From: Colias croceus
Lineage: Eukaryota; Arthropoda; Insecta; Lepidoptera; Pieridae
Direction of reading: 5' to 3'
Assembly (NCBI RefSeq): GCF_905220415.1
Contig: NC_059550.1
Span: 7,566,501-7,630,500 of the forward strand
DNA length: 64,000 nt
Below, piece by piece: positions 21,406 to 32,247 of the stretch. The notes below the pieces were generated by a model. That model was not told where the DNA came from, did no database searches, and saw only the letters and a program-made list of their open reading frames with translations. Position numbers and translations under genes: made by a program. Positions within the stretch are counted from its first letter, which is position 1. The number at the start of each line of letters is the position of its first letter.

Positions 21406-22904
21406 ATGTTAGTGAACTTAGCAGATCAATGTCCAGCAGATCAAAAAAAATGTGAATTATCGCATGCAGTTGAGTTCAACAGTTCCTGATACTTTTTAGA
21501 AATAGTTCTGGCGGTTTTACCCTAAAAAACGACATTTGAAAAAATGATCTGCCAACTTCCCGCCCTTCAGCTGTGGCGGCCATTTTGCACGGTTTCGCGC
21601 ATCTGTGAAGGCCATTCTGCGTGGTCAGCGCGAAACCGTGCGAGTTATAAACAATGACGATATCTCTAAAATTTTGTAGGGAGCTACTTTGTATAACTAA
21701 TATCGTTCGAATCGTTATGAAACAAGCTAATATATAAAAGATATCTTAGTCATAAATTACTTTGCAATAAATAAGTAATTCTAGCTTGAAATCAGGGTGA
21801 GCAATTTTTTTTAGTTCATTGTACAAAACTCGTTAAAAATAAATAAATAAATAATTATTCATACAAAAAGGTTTTATTGTATTTACAATAATACATATAC
21901 AAACTCATTAAATAATAAAAACCATTCATTCCTATACATTTTTTTTAAAATACAAGGCTTACAAAAACATTAGCCATTCCGAGCGGCCGAGCGCCGGGCA
22001 AAAAATAGGGACCGTTAATTATTCTTCAATCCAAGTGGTTTAGGTTATTAACTTATATTAAAGTTCGGTTCTTATACTTGACTACAAAAGAGTTTTGGCT
22101 GTAAGAAGTTTTTATGTTACGAGAAATGAAACAACAAAAAAAGCACTTGAAAAAAGTACCTCTTGAACTTTGGATACCTGACAGGATGAATTCTGTTACA
22201 TTTATTTGATGACAGATGTCATGATAAAGCATAGTGTTCATTTACGAATCGTTAAAACAATAAAAGACATATGAAACCTTTGTAAAACATTCCTAAAATC
22301 GATGACTAAACCCAATGACGCTGTCGGCGCTGCGCGCGAAATCGAGACGTTGGACGGTAACTTTTTAAAGCGCTAGAGACGCTCGTAGCTACGTTTTTGT
22401 TATGTAAACATGTGGATGTATGCCATCCTTGTTCTTCTGTTGATATTTTGTGTTAGTTTGAGTAGGAAAGATATAGTTTACGATATACAATTGTAAAAAA
22501 TACGACAGAAGGTACGTCACGGTATAATCAAGCTCCAGGAGCGGGGTCCACAGATGCGATTTTTTTGACATCGTTCTTCTAAAGATTTTATAACAGACAA
22601 GGGGGTAGTAGATAATTTTTAGAAGATCAAAAAGAAATGTGAGTTCTTATTGCATGTAGTCGGGTTCTACAGTTCCTGATACTTTTTACAAAATAGTTCT
22701 GGCGTTTTTACCTTAAAAAACGGCATTTGGCAAAATGATCTGCCAACTTCCCGTAGCAGATCATTTTTTTGTTCAGGCAAAAACGCCAGAACTATTTCTA
22801 AGAAGTATCAGGAACTGTAGAACTCAACTGCATCATGCATGCGATAAGAACTCACATTTCTTTTTTTGATCTGCTGGACATTGATCTGCTAAGTTCACTA
22901 ACAT
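21406..22904. mobile_element. Foldback, Mutator-like element nested in the hAT element
   Basis: It has inverted repeats of about 145 bp starting ATGTTAGTGAACTTAGCAGA, one at 21406-21560 and the inverse at 22758-22904. A third, direct copy of most of the repeat lies at 22611-22757, back to back with the right arm, so the right end can fold into a very long hairpin. Flanking 9-mers CTGCAAAAC (21397-21405) and CTGAAAAAC (22905-22913) differ at one base. A 9-bp duplication with long inverted repeats suggests a Mutator-like element. No transposase is recognised. Confidence 0.7.
22611..22904. repeat. Long inverted repeat (hairpin arm pair)
   Basis: Arms 22611-22757 and 22758-22904 are reverse complements over about 145 bases with scattered differences. 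Landmarks are CAGTTCCTGATACTT and its inverse, and AATGATCTGCCAACTT meeting TAGCAGATCATT at the centre. Transcribed within the BCL11 pre-mRNA, this would form a long imperfect double-stranded RNA stem. Confidence 0.8.
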
Positions 22905-23530
22905 CTGAAAAACTCGGTCAGTCGTCGATCTCATTATTTATATAAACAATAAACGTTAAAATCAATTATCATTTTTCCTTTAAACCTTAACCTTACAAAC
23001 AAATAAATTTCTCCCAGGTTTGACGAAAATTGTTTAGTAAAAGGCCGAAATATTACATTTATTTGGGTTTTGACCAAGTCATTATGTCAGACCTGAGGAT
23101 TGACCAGTCTAACCAACGAGTGCCCGAGCTTCGGTGTTTGACTATAACATATCAATTAAACTTTGATAGAAAATCAACATCAGGTATTTTGTAACATAAA
23201 TAAAATAAAGAACAAATATTGAGAACTTTATTACGATTACCTACTAAAACTTTGGTAGATAATAATCATCATTTATTATCTAATACAAAAAACTAATAGA
23301 GTGCGGATCGCGACTCGTCGAGCGAAGTGAGCCGCTCACGGCTCACCCCTGCCCTCGCTCACCTAACGCAGCGAGAGAACGCTATGTTTGATTTGACTTT
23401 TGCAGCCGTAGTAACATTGTAAAAAACTAGTATTTTTTCATTCCGGGACAGCAAAGTAAAATTACTGGACACGGGACAGCACGCAAAATTCCGGGACAAT
23501 CCCGGAAATCCCGGCCATCTGGCAACCCTA

Positions 23531-24233
23531 GTTGTGGGTAATATAATTAATACTGCTATTTTCGGGAACAAGACATATCAATTGATTTTCTTACGTACGA
23601 AAACTCCAACATACCTACATTTTTTCCTGTTCTGTCTTACATAAGCACATACATTTCAAAGTATATAAATTATAATAATCCTCAGAAAAACCTAAGGTCG
23701 CAGCCGGGGTCACTCGCATTGTTGCGTTTACACTTGTGTTTGTACAGACGCGCTCTGATCGGACATAACTCCGCTATTTGCTTATGACTAAGATGTGAAG
23801 GTGTAATGTCGTTAAATTTGCTGCTATCCAAGGAAATTTATTTACTTTATCATTTTTTATGAATATTGAGGACTTTGTTTAATTAAACGATGATAACGGT
23901 GATGATGTTTACCAAATTTCTTTTGTTGATATTACAAACGATATGCTTATTTTGATCACCGATTGGTAAAATGTTATGTGTAGTTACTTGTCAATCATGA
24001 AACATTTTCTTCGCGACGCATGTAATATGCCTTCAGGATACTATCTTTATAAAATATCTTAATAAAGGAATTAATCTGAAACAATGTTTGTAATATGGTA
24101 TTCAAATTTATGTTTATACCTACGTTTAAAGCGAATTACTCCTTACTTCTTATTGAGAGTTCTTATATACATTTTTTTTTTATGCTAAAAAACTGCAACT
24201 AATTTATGCCTTTCCACATACGACATACCTCAG
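23531..24233. other. Intron 4 segment after the hAT element
   Basis: It begins with the second GTTGTGGG duplication. The rest is AT-rich with one GC-richer stretch at 23690-23790. No gene or repeat is recognised. An ACTAAT branch-point-like site lies near 24198, upstream of the candidate acceptor at 24233. Confidence 0.4.
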
Positions 24234-24388
24234 TTTTACATCACATCGTAACAGTTATGGGTCACAATTCGCACCGGGCTGAGCCGGGGGGTGCTGGGGG
24301 TGCCGGGGGTGGGGGGTCGGAAGGGGAAGACGGTCATTCAGAGCAGCGGCGCGACGGACATCCGCCGCATAACAAGTTGATGGTCTAA
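24234..24388 (+). CDS. Candidate alternative 3'-terminal exon of the BCL11 homologue
   Basis: A conspicuous GC-rich island follows a plausible branch point (ACTAAT near 24198) and acceptor ACCTCAG (ends 24233). A second possible acceptor, GTAACAG, ends at 24254 in the same frame. Spliced from exon 4 at phase 1, the frame stays open through a Gly-rich stretch (GGAGGAGGGGSEGEDGH) to TAA at 24386-24388. AATAAA at about 24543 could supply polyadenylation. The product would carry the CCHC finger and linker but none of the DNA-binding fingers. No donor at the right phase exists, so it is terminal if real. Vertebrate BCL11A has short isoforms, but no homology to this tail is recognised. Confidence 0.3.
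24286..24316 (+). repeat. G-quadruplex motif
   Basis: Four runs of 6, 5, 5 and 6 guanines are separated by loops of 4, 4 and 1 bases, on the + (coding) strand. This exceeds the usual G3+N1-7 definition. It lies inside the candidate alternative exon and so would be present in the nascent RNA. Confidence 0.85.
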
Positions 24389-27300
24389 GCTGTGGCGTTA
24401 TAAATGTACTTTTTTTCAATATTAGGTATCTGTGGACTGTGGTTGCTATTTGCAATCTGTATTTTTGGTCCAATTTTTTGATGATATGGCCCTCTCTAGA
24501 CAGATTTTAAATGGTGCGAGTAATTACATATTTTAAACATGGAAATAAAATATGCTTACTTTCATAATAGTATAAGTCTAGTTTCGACAAACTTAGACTT
24601 ACAAGTTGTGAACGAGTTTTTCAAATATTTCCACTAATTTCGGAGATTTCTTTCTAAAAACTGTATGAGTTTGCGATAGCAGAATTTCCTCATCGGCATT
24701 AGGTTTATAGTGTTTTACGCATCAAAGTGGCGCGTCTTAAAAATATTTTGAAAAGCCTCAAAATGAGCTCTCATTCACGGTTTCTATGCGTGCAGGCACA
24801 CACAGAATATTTAACGATCTTACACCTATTATATGTAGTTTACTTTAAACATTTTGGTAAAGGAACTTCTTTGTTATTTTATCCTGGATTTATTAATTAA
24901 TAACAAAACATTGAAGTTTAGGTATTATCTGAAAATTAGTAAGTCCTTTTACAAATTGTGATAGAGATAAAATAACTTTAAAATAGCAGCCAAAACTTTA
25001 ATTATAATATTCTTATTATGAATATTAAGTTGTATTGCAAGCGAGTTCGTAACTTAGACAGTTTCTCGAGGTGTCCACGGGAGGCGCTAGTGCACAACTG
25101 TTGACAGGAAGTAGCGCCGACGGCTTCCGGCCGACGAATGTTCTATATGATGCTGCATTTTCCATTTTCAAACTTAAGTTTTTAAAATTTTAACACTTTT
25201 TTTTTGTATTTCGAATCCTCCATCTTTCATTCGAAATTTAAAATGTAACAATTCTTGAGATTTGATGTTTGAATAATTTTGAAGTGACAAAAAATAAATT
25301 AATTTCTTTAGTCAGTAGATAGTATTGTTTTTTATGTAGGTACATACTAAACATAATAACTTTTAATATCATATCATACAATGAGAAACTGCAAAGATAA
25401 AGTCAAAACTCACGTATTGTACATTTAGATGCAAATCGGATGTCGTAAAAGCGATGTCAGGGAAGATTAATTAAATGAAGAGCGTTTACCACCTTTAAGT
25501 ACTGACATAAGAAAATAAATAGTAATAAGTAGCTTATCCTCTCCCCCTTTTTCAAAAGATAGAGTTAAGATAAACTCGATAATTATAGAGGGAAGCTAAT
25601 TTTAAACTCTGTATTAAGTTGGAAAAATAAATAATTCACATACAAATCTAAAAATCACAGAAAATTATTAGCTAATTCTCTATAACTAACCAATTACCTG
25701 GATAAATGCAAAAAATCTAAAATTCCGCTAGACAAAATAGATTTCTTTGTCCAAGCTACCATCCTAGTATAGTCCCCCGAGGGTGGTCCAGGGGGGTGGC
25801 GTTTAAAAATTTTACCCCCACTGCCTTTTTCCTCACACAATGCCCATAATGAACGATTGCCTTTTGAAATCGAAACGGTTGTTAGATGCTGACGTCATTC
25901 ATGCGTTTATGTCCGGTTTGGTGGTTTGTAAGGGTTAAGATACGGTATTTGAGATAAATCCAAGCCTAAATGGCTAATTACAGGGTAGGTTGTGGTCATG
26001 TTTTATTTGTCTAGATAAGACAATGCACTTGAAGACCGTCATTCTTGTATTAAATATAACTCGAATTTTATGAAGAATCTCTAGGTTCTATTCACAATAT
26101 GTAATGACTAAGTATATTAAGGGATCCTTTATATACCCTATGTTTATCGTACATGTAATAATACTATTATATATGAATACATTTACCAAAGTATTATTTC
26201 TCCTATCGACCAGTCAATCAATAAATGAGTTTTATAATATAACTTTTTACTGACTGACTTAAACAGAATAATGTCCAATGTCACAATACGATTCGTATCA
26301 TTCGCCCACACATTATGTTTAATTATCACTATTATTACGATCGAGTTTAGAGATTGTATCGCTAAAGAAATTATGAGGTCGGTAATCTTTTAAGCGGTAC
26401 AATATCGACACAGCTACTGATTTAAATTGACAAATGTACGGTTGGCAAAATATGGTTATATTTAGATTTATGTTTACTATAATGTTTATAAGAATGTCAA
26501 TTTCTTTGAATATTTTGCAAGTTGATAGGCTTCGTTTCCTGTAAAGCAAATTTTCTGTAAGGAATAAGTAGACCAAATGCTTATTTTTTAACAGTTAAGA
26601 GTCACATTTATAGTTAGTTAACCTTTGTGATATAAAAAAACTGTCATAAAATTAAAATTAATAATTTTATATTTTATATAGTACAGCAAAAATTCATCAA
26701 AACTAAGATATCTTAATTAGTTCGTCCATCTTAAATCAATTGAAGTCCAAAGAGCCAAAAAGACAGCTCAACGCATATTTTAATGTCCAACACTACATTG
26801 TAATGATATTTATTTGTCGCAAGTACACCGTATTGACCAAGATAAAACACAATGGACAATGGCTCGGATAAAAAGGTCAAAACTCATTGATGTTTATGAT
26901 ACATATTTTTTGATATAAGGGTGTTTAAATATGATTAGTTATGTTAAAGATTATGAAATAAATTTTAAATTTTAGAACATACAATGAATTCGATGATTTA
27001 CCTGTAACGAAAATTATACAGGAAACCATTTAACACGTATTCTCTACATAATATTATGATGATGTTTTTATATTATTAAGAACTCTCTTAAAAATGTTTC
27101 AAAGCTGAAGTCTACTCTCATGTGTTTCTTTTTTTGTATCATTTAAAGCTTTCTTTATTAAATATGGTTGCTTAAATACCTACACATTAATAGGATTTTG
27201 CCTCATCTAATAAAATTTCTTCATTTGTTTTTAAATAATGTAGGTAGTTAATGAGTTAAAACAATTCTCAATTCGGCAAACAAATGAATATCACGACGAA

Positions 27301-27780
27301 AACGGGCGTGTCTTGAATTATACATCCTGTATGTGACTTCTTTCCGGTCGGTCACAGCCTGACCGTTACATTTCAATAATCGTCTTAACAAGATCGCTTA
27401 TCTGCCGCGCCTACCATTCTTAGTGATGGGCTTATTTTTATCAATATTTTTTGTAATATGTTTTTCGTAATTGAATGCAGGAATGTCATGCGCTCGTGGT
27501 TAGGAGATTTAGGTGTTTCTTGATTTTGACTGATAGCAGTGAATTAAATGTTTTTATATGGTTCGGATGGTACTTGTATGTTTATTTACGTTAACAATTA
27601 TATTGTAATAATAAAAAGTGGAACTACACACCTACTAGCTATAAACATTTGTTAATTTTTCACATTCTTTATACTACATAATCTAATATAAAAGACTTAC
27701 AAAGTGGAAGCAATAAAGAAGCTTTTTCATTTTCCGTAGCACGATACATTTACATATAGATTTCAATATCAACACTCTTA
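24389..27780. other. Intron 4 (3' part), no gene seen
   Basis: Mostly AT-rich. More complex islands lie at 25060-25145 (contains CCGACGGCTTCCGGCCGACG), 25740-25930 and 27290-27420. The open frame 26319-26576 (- strand) has no domain. No transposon boundary was recognised. Confidence 0.45.
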
Positions 27781-27960
27781 ACCCGCGCATCCGTACGTGA
27801 TTCCGCGCCGCGTATATTTCATAAGATTTTAGAGGTGCATGAATCACGCGGAACACGAAGGGGCTATCCGTCACGCCTGCCGACGGGCCCTTGGACCTTC
27901 TTAGCATGCGTGCCACGCGCCCTCCCTAGGCCTACTCCACGATATGTGAGAGCTATTACT
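27781..27960. other. GC-rich island just upstream of the large exon
   Basis: About 180 bases of complex, GC-rich sequence stand out from the intron, about 90 bases before the acceptor of exon 5. Open frames exist on both strands (27835-28137 + and 27683-27916 -), but neither joins BCL11 in phase or shows a domain. It may be a conserved intronic regulatory element or an internal promoter. Only the composition is seen. Confidence 0.3.
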
Positions 27961-28047
27961 AGACACTTTGCCGGCGTTAATATTGCTGTAAATCCATCAA
28001 ACGATTCGATAAACGTTTTTCTAACGTTCGCCTCTCTTTGTCCACAG

Positions 28048-30041
28048 AACCGAGCAACTACGTCTGCTCAACTTGCAAGGCTCGCGTGCATTCCGCGTGG
28101 CGATTGGTGCAGCACGTGCAACATGTGCACGGTGTGAAGATATACGTTGAAAGCATGCCGCAGCAGCTTCAAAATAAGCAAAACCATTCCACATCGAGCT
28201 CATCATCAAGCAGCTCAGGCTGCTCTTCAACTGGCGCGCCGCTACCACCGCCATCTCTGCGCCATCATCCCTTATTACCACCACCAGATATGCATTCCCC
28301 TTTTGGCGTTGGTGGGCTATTAAGAATGCCACTACCTGGTAGCTTACCACCTCTAGCCCACCCATCAGTTCCTCCTACACCATTATTTGCTCGCCCAAAC
28401 CATCACGATCATCGTTTTAGGATGGAGCAACTAGTATCGGAACAATTTCGCCATCATGGTCTCAACTTGGCTGCAGCGGCTGCTGCCGTAGCGGCAAACT
28501 CACTTCCACCACATCAGGCGTTTCCATCACCCGCCGATAGACCCCCAGTAGTTCCCACATCGTTATCAGCTCGAGATCGACCTCCAGTTTCACAACCTTT
28601 ATCTTTGGAACCCCAGCTGGATTTTTACTCGCAGCGCTTGCGGCAACTGGCCGGTACGACCAGTCCAGGGGCGGCCACAGGCAATTCCAGCTCTCCTAGC
28701 CCCAGGAAGCATTCTCCTCCGTTCGCTTCCCCGTCGCCCTCCCGAGTCGGCCAGACTCCACCGGTGGGCGCCGGACCCGGAACGGTGGACGCGCCTCGTG
28801 AAGCAACGAGAGCGCACAGCTCTATCTCGCCCGAACGTCGAGTGGAGCCACAGACGGCGGATGCGCCTCCTGAGCGCCCTACATCATCCCCACCGAACAA
28901 ACGCACCGATGAAGCCAATCACACCTGTGAATTCTGCGGTAAGAAGTTCCGATTTGAAAACAGCTTGATGGTTCATCGGCGGATACACACTGGAGAAAAA
29001 CCATTTAAGTGTTCTGAGTGTGATGAAGCTTTCGAAAAATCTTCCAAATTAAAAAAGCATATGAAAGTGCATCGGGGCTCAGATGCCAATAACGAGGAAG
29101 GTGAATCGGCTGGTGACACAGGTGAGGACGATACGGAAGATGATATGGAGGACGAGGAATTAGATGGGGAAGAGGAAGAAGAAAACGATGATGGAGAAGA
29201 CGTTGAAGAAGCAGAAGATCTAACTGTATCAAACAGCAGTGCTCCTTCTGCACCAACGCGAAAACAAACACCCGCTTTGCCAGCACACCCTCCAACGGCA
29301 TCTGTTGTTGGTGAACTGATGGATAAGTTTGGTTTATCAAACATAGCACAATATAGTGAGGCATTCAAACAAGCTTTGCAAGAGTCTGGTAACTCTCTCA
29401 AATGGCAATTAGCTAAAGATCGTGATAACAATAACGGTCCTCCGTCTGATAAACCAAATGGAATGCCACCGACTGCTGCTTTGCGTTTAAAAGAAGAATT
29501 CGCGAAAATGCCACCTCAACCACATCCCTTGTTCAACCCTTTCGAAAGTCCGTTTGAAGCTTCGAAGCGTATGAAACTAGAAATGGATAGAGGTGAAGGT
29601 TGGTGGTTGCCCACGCTTCACGCACAGCGACCGCCAGAAAATATCTTTGACGGTCTTAAGAACAGCGGCAACGGGCTTCTACAAAACCCTTTACTGAAGT
29701 CAAAAGATGGTCGACGTAATGATACTTGCGAGTTCTGTGGAAAAGTATTCAAAAACTGTTCAAACTTGACAGTTCACCGAAGATCTCATACTGGTGAAAA
29801 ACCTTACAAATGTGAGCTCTGCTCATACGCTTGTGCACAGAGTTCTAAACTAACGAGGCATATGAAGACGCATGGTCGATTAGGCAAGGACGTATATCGC
29901 TGCAGGTTTTGCGAGATGCCCTTCTCGGTTCCTTCGACTCTGGAGAAGCATATGCGAAAGTGTGTTGTGAATCAGAGTAACGGTGGTGCCGCACTTGCTC
30001 TCTCTGACGACTCCAACGCTTGCCGCGACGAGGCATCGTGA
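28048..30041 (+). CDS. BCL11A/B homologue (Drosophila CG9650), large terminal exon
   Basis: Acceptor TTTGTCCACAG ends at 28047; the stop TGA is 30039-30041. The exon encodes residues about 204-867 of a nuclear zinc-finger transcription factor. In order: a C2H2 finger (C210, C213, H226, H231) in the BCL11 context YVCSTCKARVHSAW; poly-Ser; an Ala run; a block QLDFYSQRLRQLAG that matches the vertebrate FSRRLRELAG segment; a finger pair (C497-H517, C525-H545) with a TGEKP linker; an acidic tract (551-594); a GELMDKFGLSNIAQY block; and three C-terminal fingers (C764-H784, C792-H812, C822-C842). The KVFKNCSNLTVHRRSHTGE segment is nearly identical to vertebrate BCL11, where this cluster binds TGACCA-like DNA. 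The last finger ends in H-x3-C instead of H-x4-H. BCL11 proteins act mainly as repressors in neural and other development. No intron breaks this exon. Confidence 0.97.
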
Positions 30042-30543
30042 CTCTACCCCTGGGGTGGCCTGCGATTCCCACCTCCTGCGCCACCCAGCCAGATTTTCTA
30101 GAAACAACATTTCGCTTGAACGTTACTTTGCTTCTTGCAATTAAACAAGTTCAATTTCTAGTCTTAAGAAATCATTGATGTGGCGAAATTGTAATATGAC
30201 TATTGCAATAGCTTCCGAAAGGGGCACTTTCCTTTAGTGACATATCGTTTGAGCCAGTGTTAAGATTTCCCGTTACGTTGTTAATGTTACTTTGAAAGTT
30301 TTTAGTTATTTTCTTTCAAGGCTGTAATGATCTTTACGTTATATTTCAACTTCGTTTTTGTTTTATTGTAGAAATGTGGAAACCAATGCCAAAGTTAGCT
30401 ACGTTGATTTATACAGTAATTAGTTTTAAGCTGTATAGTGTCAATTAAATAATTTTTTCCAGTAATTTCTAAGATCTTCGTAGATTGATGTAGTAATTGT
30501 GTATTTGGATAAGCTCTTTGTTAATTTTAGTGTATTGTATATT

Positions 30544-30549
30544 AATAAA
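30544..30549 (+). terminator. Proximal polyadenylation signal AATAAA
   Basis: An exact AATAAA about 500 bases past the stop codon could give a short 3'UTR form. The Pumilio-type site at 30577-30584 would fall just past or at the cleavage region, so it may be present only in longer forms. Confidence 0.4.
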
Positions 30550-31349
30550 CAAATGTTTCCTATCCTAGATAACTTATGTAAATACTAAATGTAAATGGAG
30601 TACCTACTTATTGATGTTCATATTTATAAATATGTTTGGCAATTTTAAAAATTACATGTTCTCGGCAAAACGGTGAGTTTCCTGTAAACAATATGATAAG
30701 GAATGTAGAAAACAAAATTGGATGCGATTAAGGGTAGATGTTAATGACAAGGTAATATTTAATTAGTGTTAAAATTTATTAAATTATTTTGCGAGGCGTA
30801 TAATCTTCATTTCTAAACGTTAACTTCCTGTGGATAGAAAGCCAGTTATTTTATTAAGACTGAAAAATATTCCAGTTTTGTTTTTTGTGATTCGTGGAAG
30901 TATGTTCACTCGTACCTAAATTTAGTCCAAGTGTGAAACCTTTCGGTATACGTACTTAATGTAAAATATAGAATTTATATTAGATAATGTTAAGTAAATT
31001 ATAATAGATGCATACGTTATGTCTCCAATAGTTATATCCTTTCCGATTATTTGTCCTGATTAGGGCCTCTCTTAGTTGCTTTTGTATTAACATTTTAAGG
31101 CTTCTAAGACGGGACCTAATTCATACCATAATATTATACCAACCTCTCATTATATTTATTATGGTGATTGTTTGGTTATTTTATGTAAGTTAAATTCGTG
31201 TACAGATTACAATAAATATTTAGTCAAACGAAGGGAGTAAGGTAGAGGAGACAAAATAGATAAATGAAAAAACTAAGACAAATTTTATTGTGTAACTACG
31301 TGAAAGATGAACTGTTTTTATTATTTTTCATTTTTATTATTTTTATTTC

Positions 31350-31355
31350 AATAAA
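31350..31355 (+). terminator. Distal polyadenylation signal AATAAA
   Basis: An exact AATAAA followed within 40 bases by T- and GT-rich sequence (GATTTGTTAATC, ATGTTGTTTAATTT), the usual downstream context. It is taken as the likely end of the full-length transcript. Confidence 0.45.
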
Positions 31356-31370
31356 TATCCATGATTTGTT

Positions 31371-31642
31371 AATCAAATATGTTGTTTAATTTCCCCTTTC
31401 ACTACTAATCTTAAACTGCTAAGAGAAGTAAGAAGACAAGAAATAGATATCACACACAAAACACATGGTTATGTGTTTTATGATTTTGGGTTCGAATCCC
31501 ATTTGAAAGTTTTTGAAAAAATAATTATTATTAACTCAAAGTTGTCCTACTACTAGGATAACGTTTAGGTAATTGTATGAAAAATTAGGTATGAACATTA
31601 ATAATAACTAGAGCATTTGAATTAAATACAGTTAGTTACGTA
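31371..31642. other. Start of the downstream gene desert
   Basis: AT-rich sequence. It contains GGGTTCGAATCCCA near 31489, a B-box-like string that could be a SINE remnant but lacks an A box, so it is not called. Confidence 0.4.
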
Positions 31643-31856
31643 GGGTAAGGCCGGGGTACCTAGATGGCCATAGTTTTGTCTGAGCTCTTTCAGAAATGAA
31701 ATACTTATGTTTTTGTTATTGTATTTATTTTTTATTACACTTTAAAGATTCAACTATGATAATCTAATTATCTAAACATAAAAGTAACAATTTCCAATAA
31801 GATCACCTTATATAATTAAGTTTATTTTTAAATAACAATTGGCCATCTATACCCCG
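31643..31856. mobile_element. Pogo-like MITE with a truncated right end
   Basis: A TA (31641-31642) is followed by GGGTAAGGCCGGGGTACC and TAGATGGCCA. The right side has TGGCCATCTATACCCCG, the inverse of most of the left end but lacking the last bases. The GGGTA...GGGGTA start resembles the two pogo-type elements in the introns. The right end abuts a Helitron-like repeat, which probably removed the terminus. Confidence 0.5.
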
Positions 31857-32025
31857 ATTTCGCCCGTGGTACATATTTCGCAACAAAAGGTAGCCTATGT
31901 TCTTTCTCAGAGTCTAAAGATTGTCTGTGCCAAATTTCATCAAAATTGGTTAAGAGGTTTAAGCGGAAAAGCGTAACAGTCAGACAGAGAGACAGAGTTA
32001 CTTTCGCATTTATAATATTAGTAGA
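31857..32025 (-). mobile_element. Helitron-like short repeat (reverse)
   Basis: Read on the - strand it begins TCTACTAATATTATAAATGCG and runs through CTGT-rich sequence to a GTACCACGGGCGAAA block. This is the same family as 9223-9409. The CTAG end is missing because of the junction with the MITE at 31856. Confidence 0.65.
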
Positions 32026-32115
32026 GCCCTTAGAAAATCATCTATACTTATAAAACGTAAATACTATGAAATAGGTAAATACTTACACGTCTCTAGAATC
32101 TTTATACATATTATA

Positions 32116-32247
32116 CTAGCTGTGCTCCGCGGTTTTACGTGCTCCGCTCCTGTTGGATATATGATACCTATATATCGGTATCCAGTAGTTCCCGAGATTA
32201 GCGCGTTCAAACAAACTTTTCAGCTTCATAATATTAGTAGGTATAGA
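32116..32247 (-). mobile_element. Helitron-like short repeat (reverse)
   Basis: On the - strand it starts TCTATACCTACTAATATTAT (ends at 32247, next base T on the + strand) and finishes in CTAG at 32116-32119, with A before it on the + strand. This is the A|TC...CTAG|T signature. It is the same family as 13780-13996 but shortened inside. Confidence 0.7.

Larger units (their letters stand above)
20919..23530. mobile_element. Non-autonomous hAT element with a nested insertion
   Basis: The ends are 14-bp inverted repeats TAGGGTTGCCAGAT, flanked by the perfect 8-bp duplication GTTGTGGG (20911-20918 and 23531-23538). An 8-bp duplication with TAGGG ends is diagnostic of the hAT superfamily. Subterminal CCGGGACA motifs occur at both ends, in opposite orientation. 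Removing the nested element (21406-22904 plus one 9-bp copy) leaves about 1.1 kb with no transposase. The open frame 23359-23571 (- strand) reads through the right end and is not a gene. Confidence 0.88.
30042..31370 (+). other. 3'UTR of the BCL11 homologue
   Basis: AT-rich sequence after the stop codon with AATAAA signals at 30544-30549, 31211-31216 and 31350-31355. The last is followed by a T/GT-rich stretch, the best candidate for the main end. A Pumilio-type site TGTAAATA lies at 30577-30584. No open frame of note and no transposon is seen, in contrast to the introns. The exact 3' end is unproven. Confidence 0.55.

Noticed and set aside
24255..24473. 72-codon - strand open frame over the G-rich island
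   Set aside because: It is the complement of the Gly-rich + strand frame, giving Pro/His-rich sequence with no start context or domain.
27835..28137. 100-codon + strand open frame overlapping the start of exon 5
   Set aside because: It runs in a different frame from BCL11 across the acceptor and has no homology; it arises from the GC-rich island.
28599..29431. Several - strand open frames of 72-152 codons within the large exon
   Set aside because: These are antisense shadows of a clearly coding exon: Ser-rich or Arg-rich composition mirroring the acidic and Pro-rich sense sequence.
31483..31500. GGGTTCGAATCCCA as a tRNA gene or SINE
   Set aside because: Only a B-box-like palindrome is present; no A box or flanking SINE body was found.
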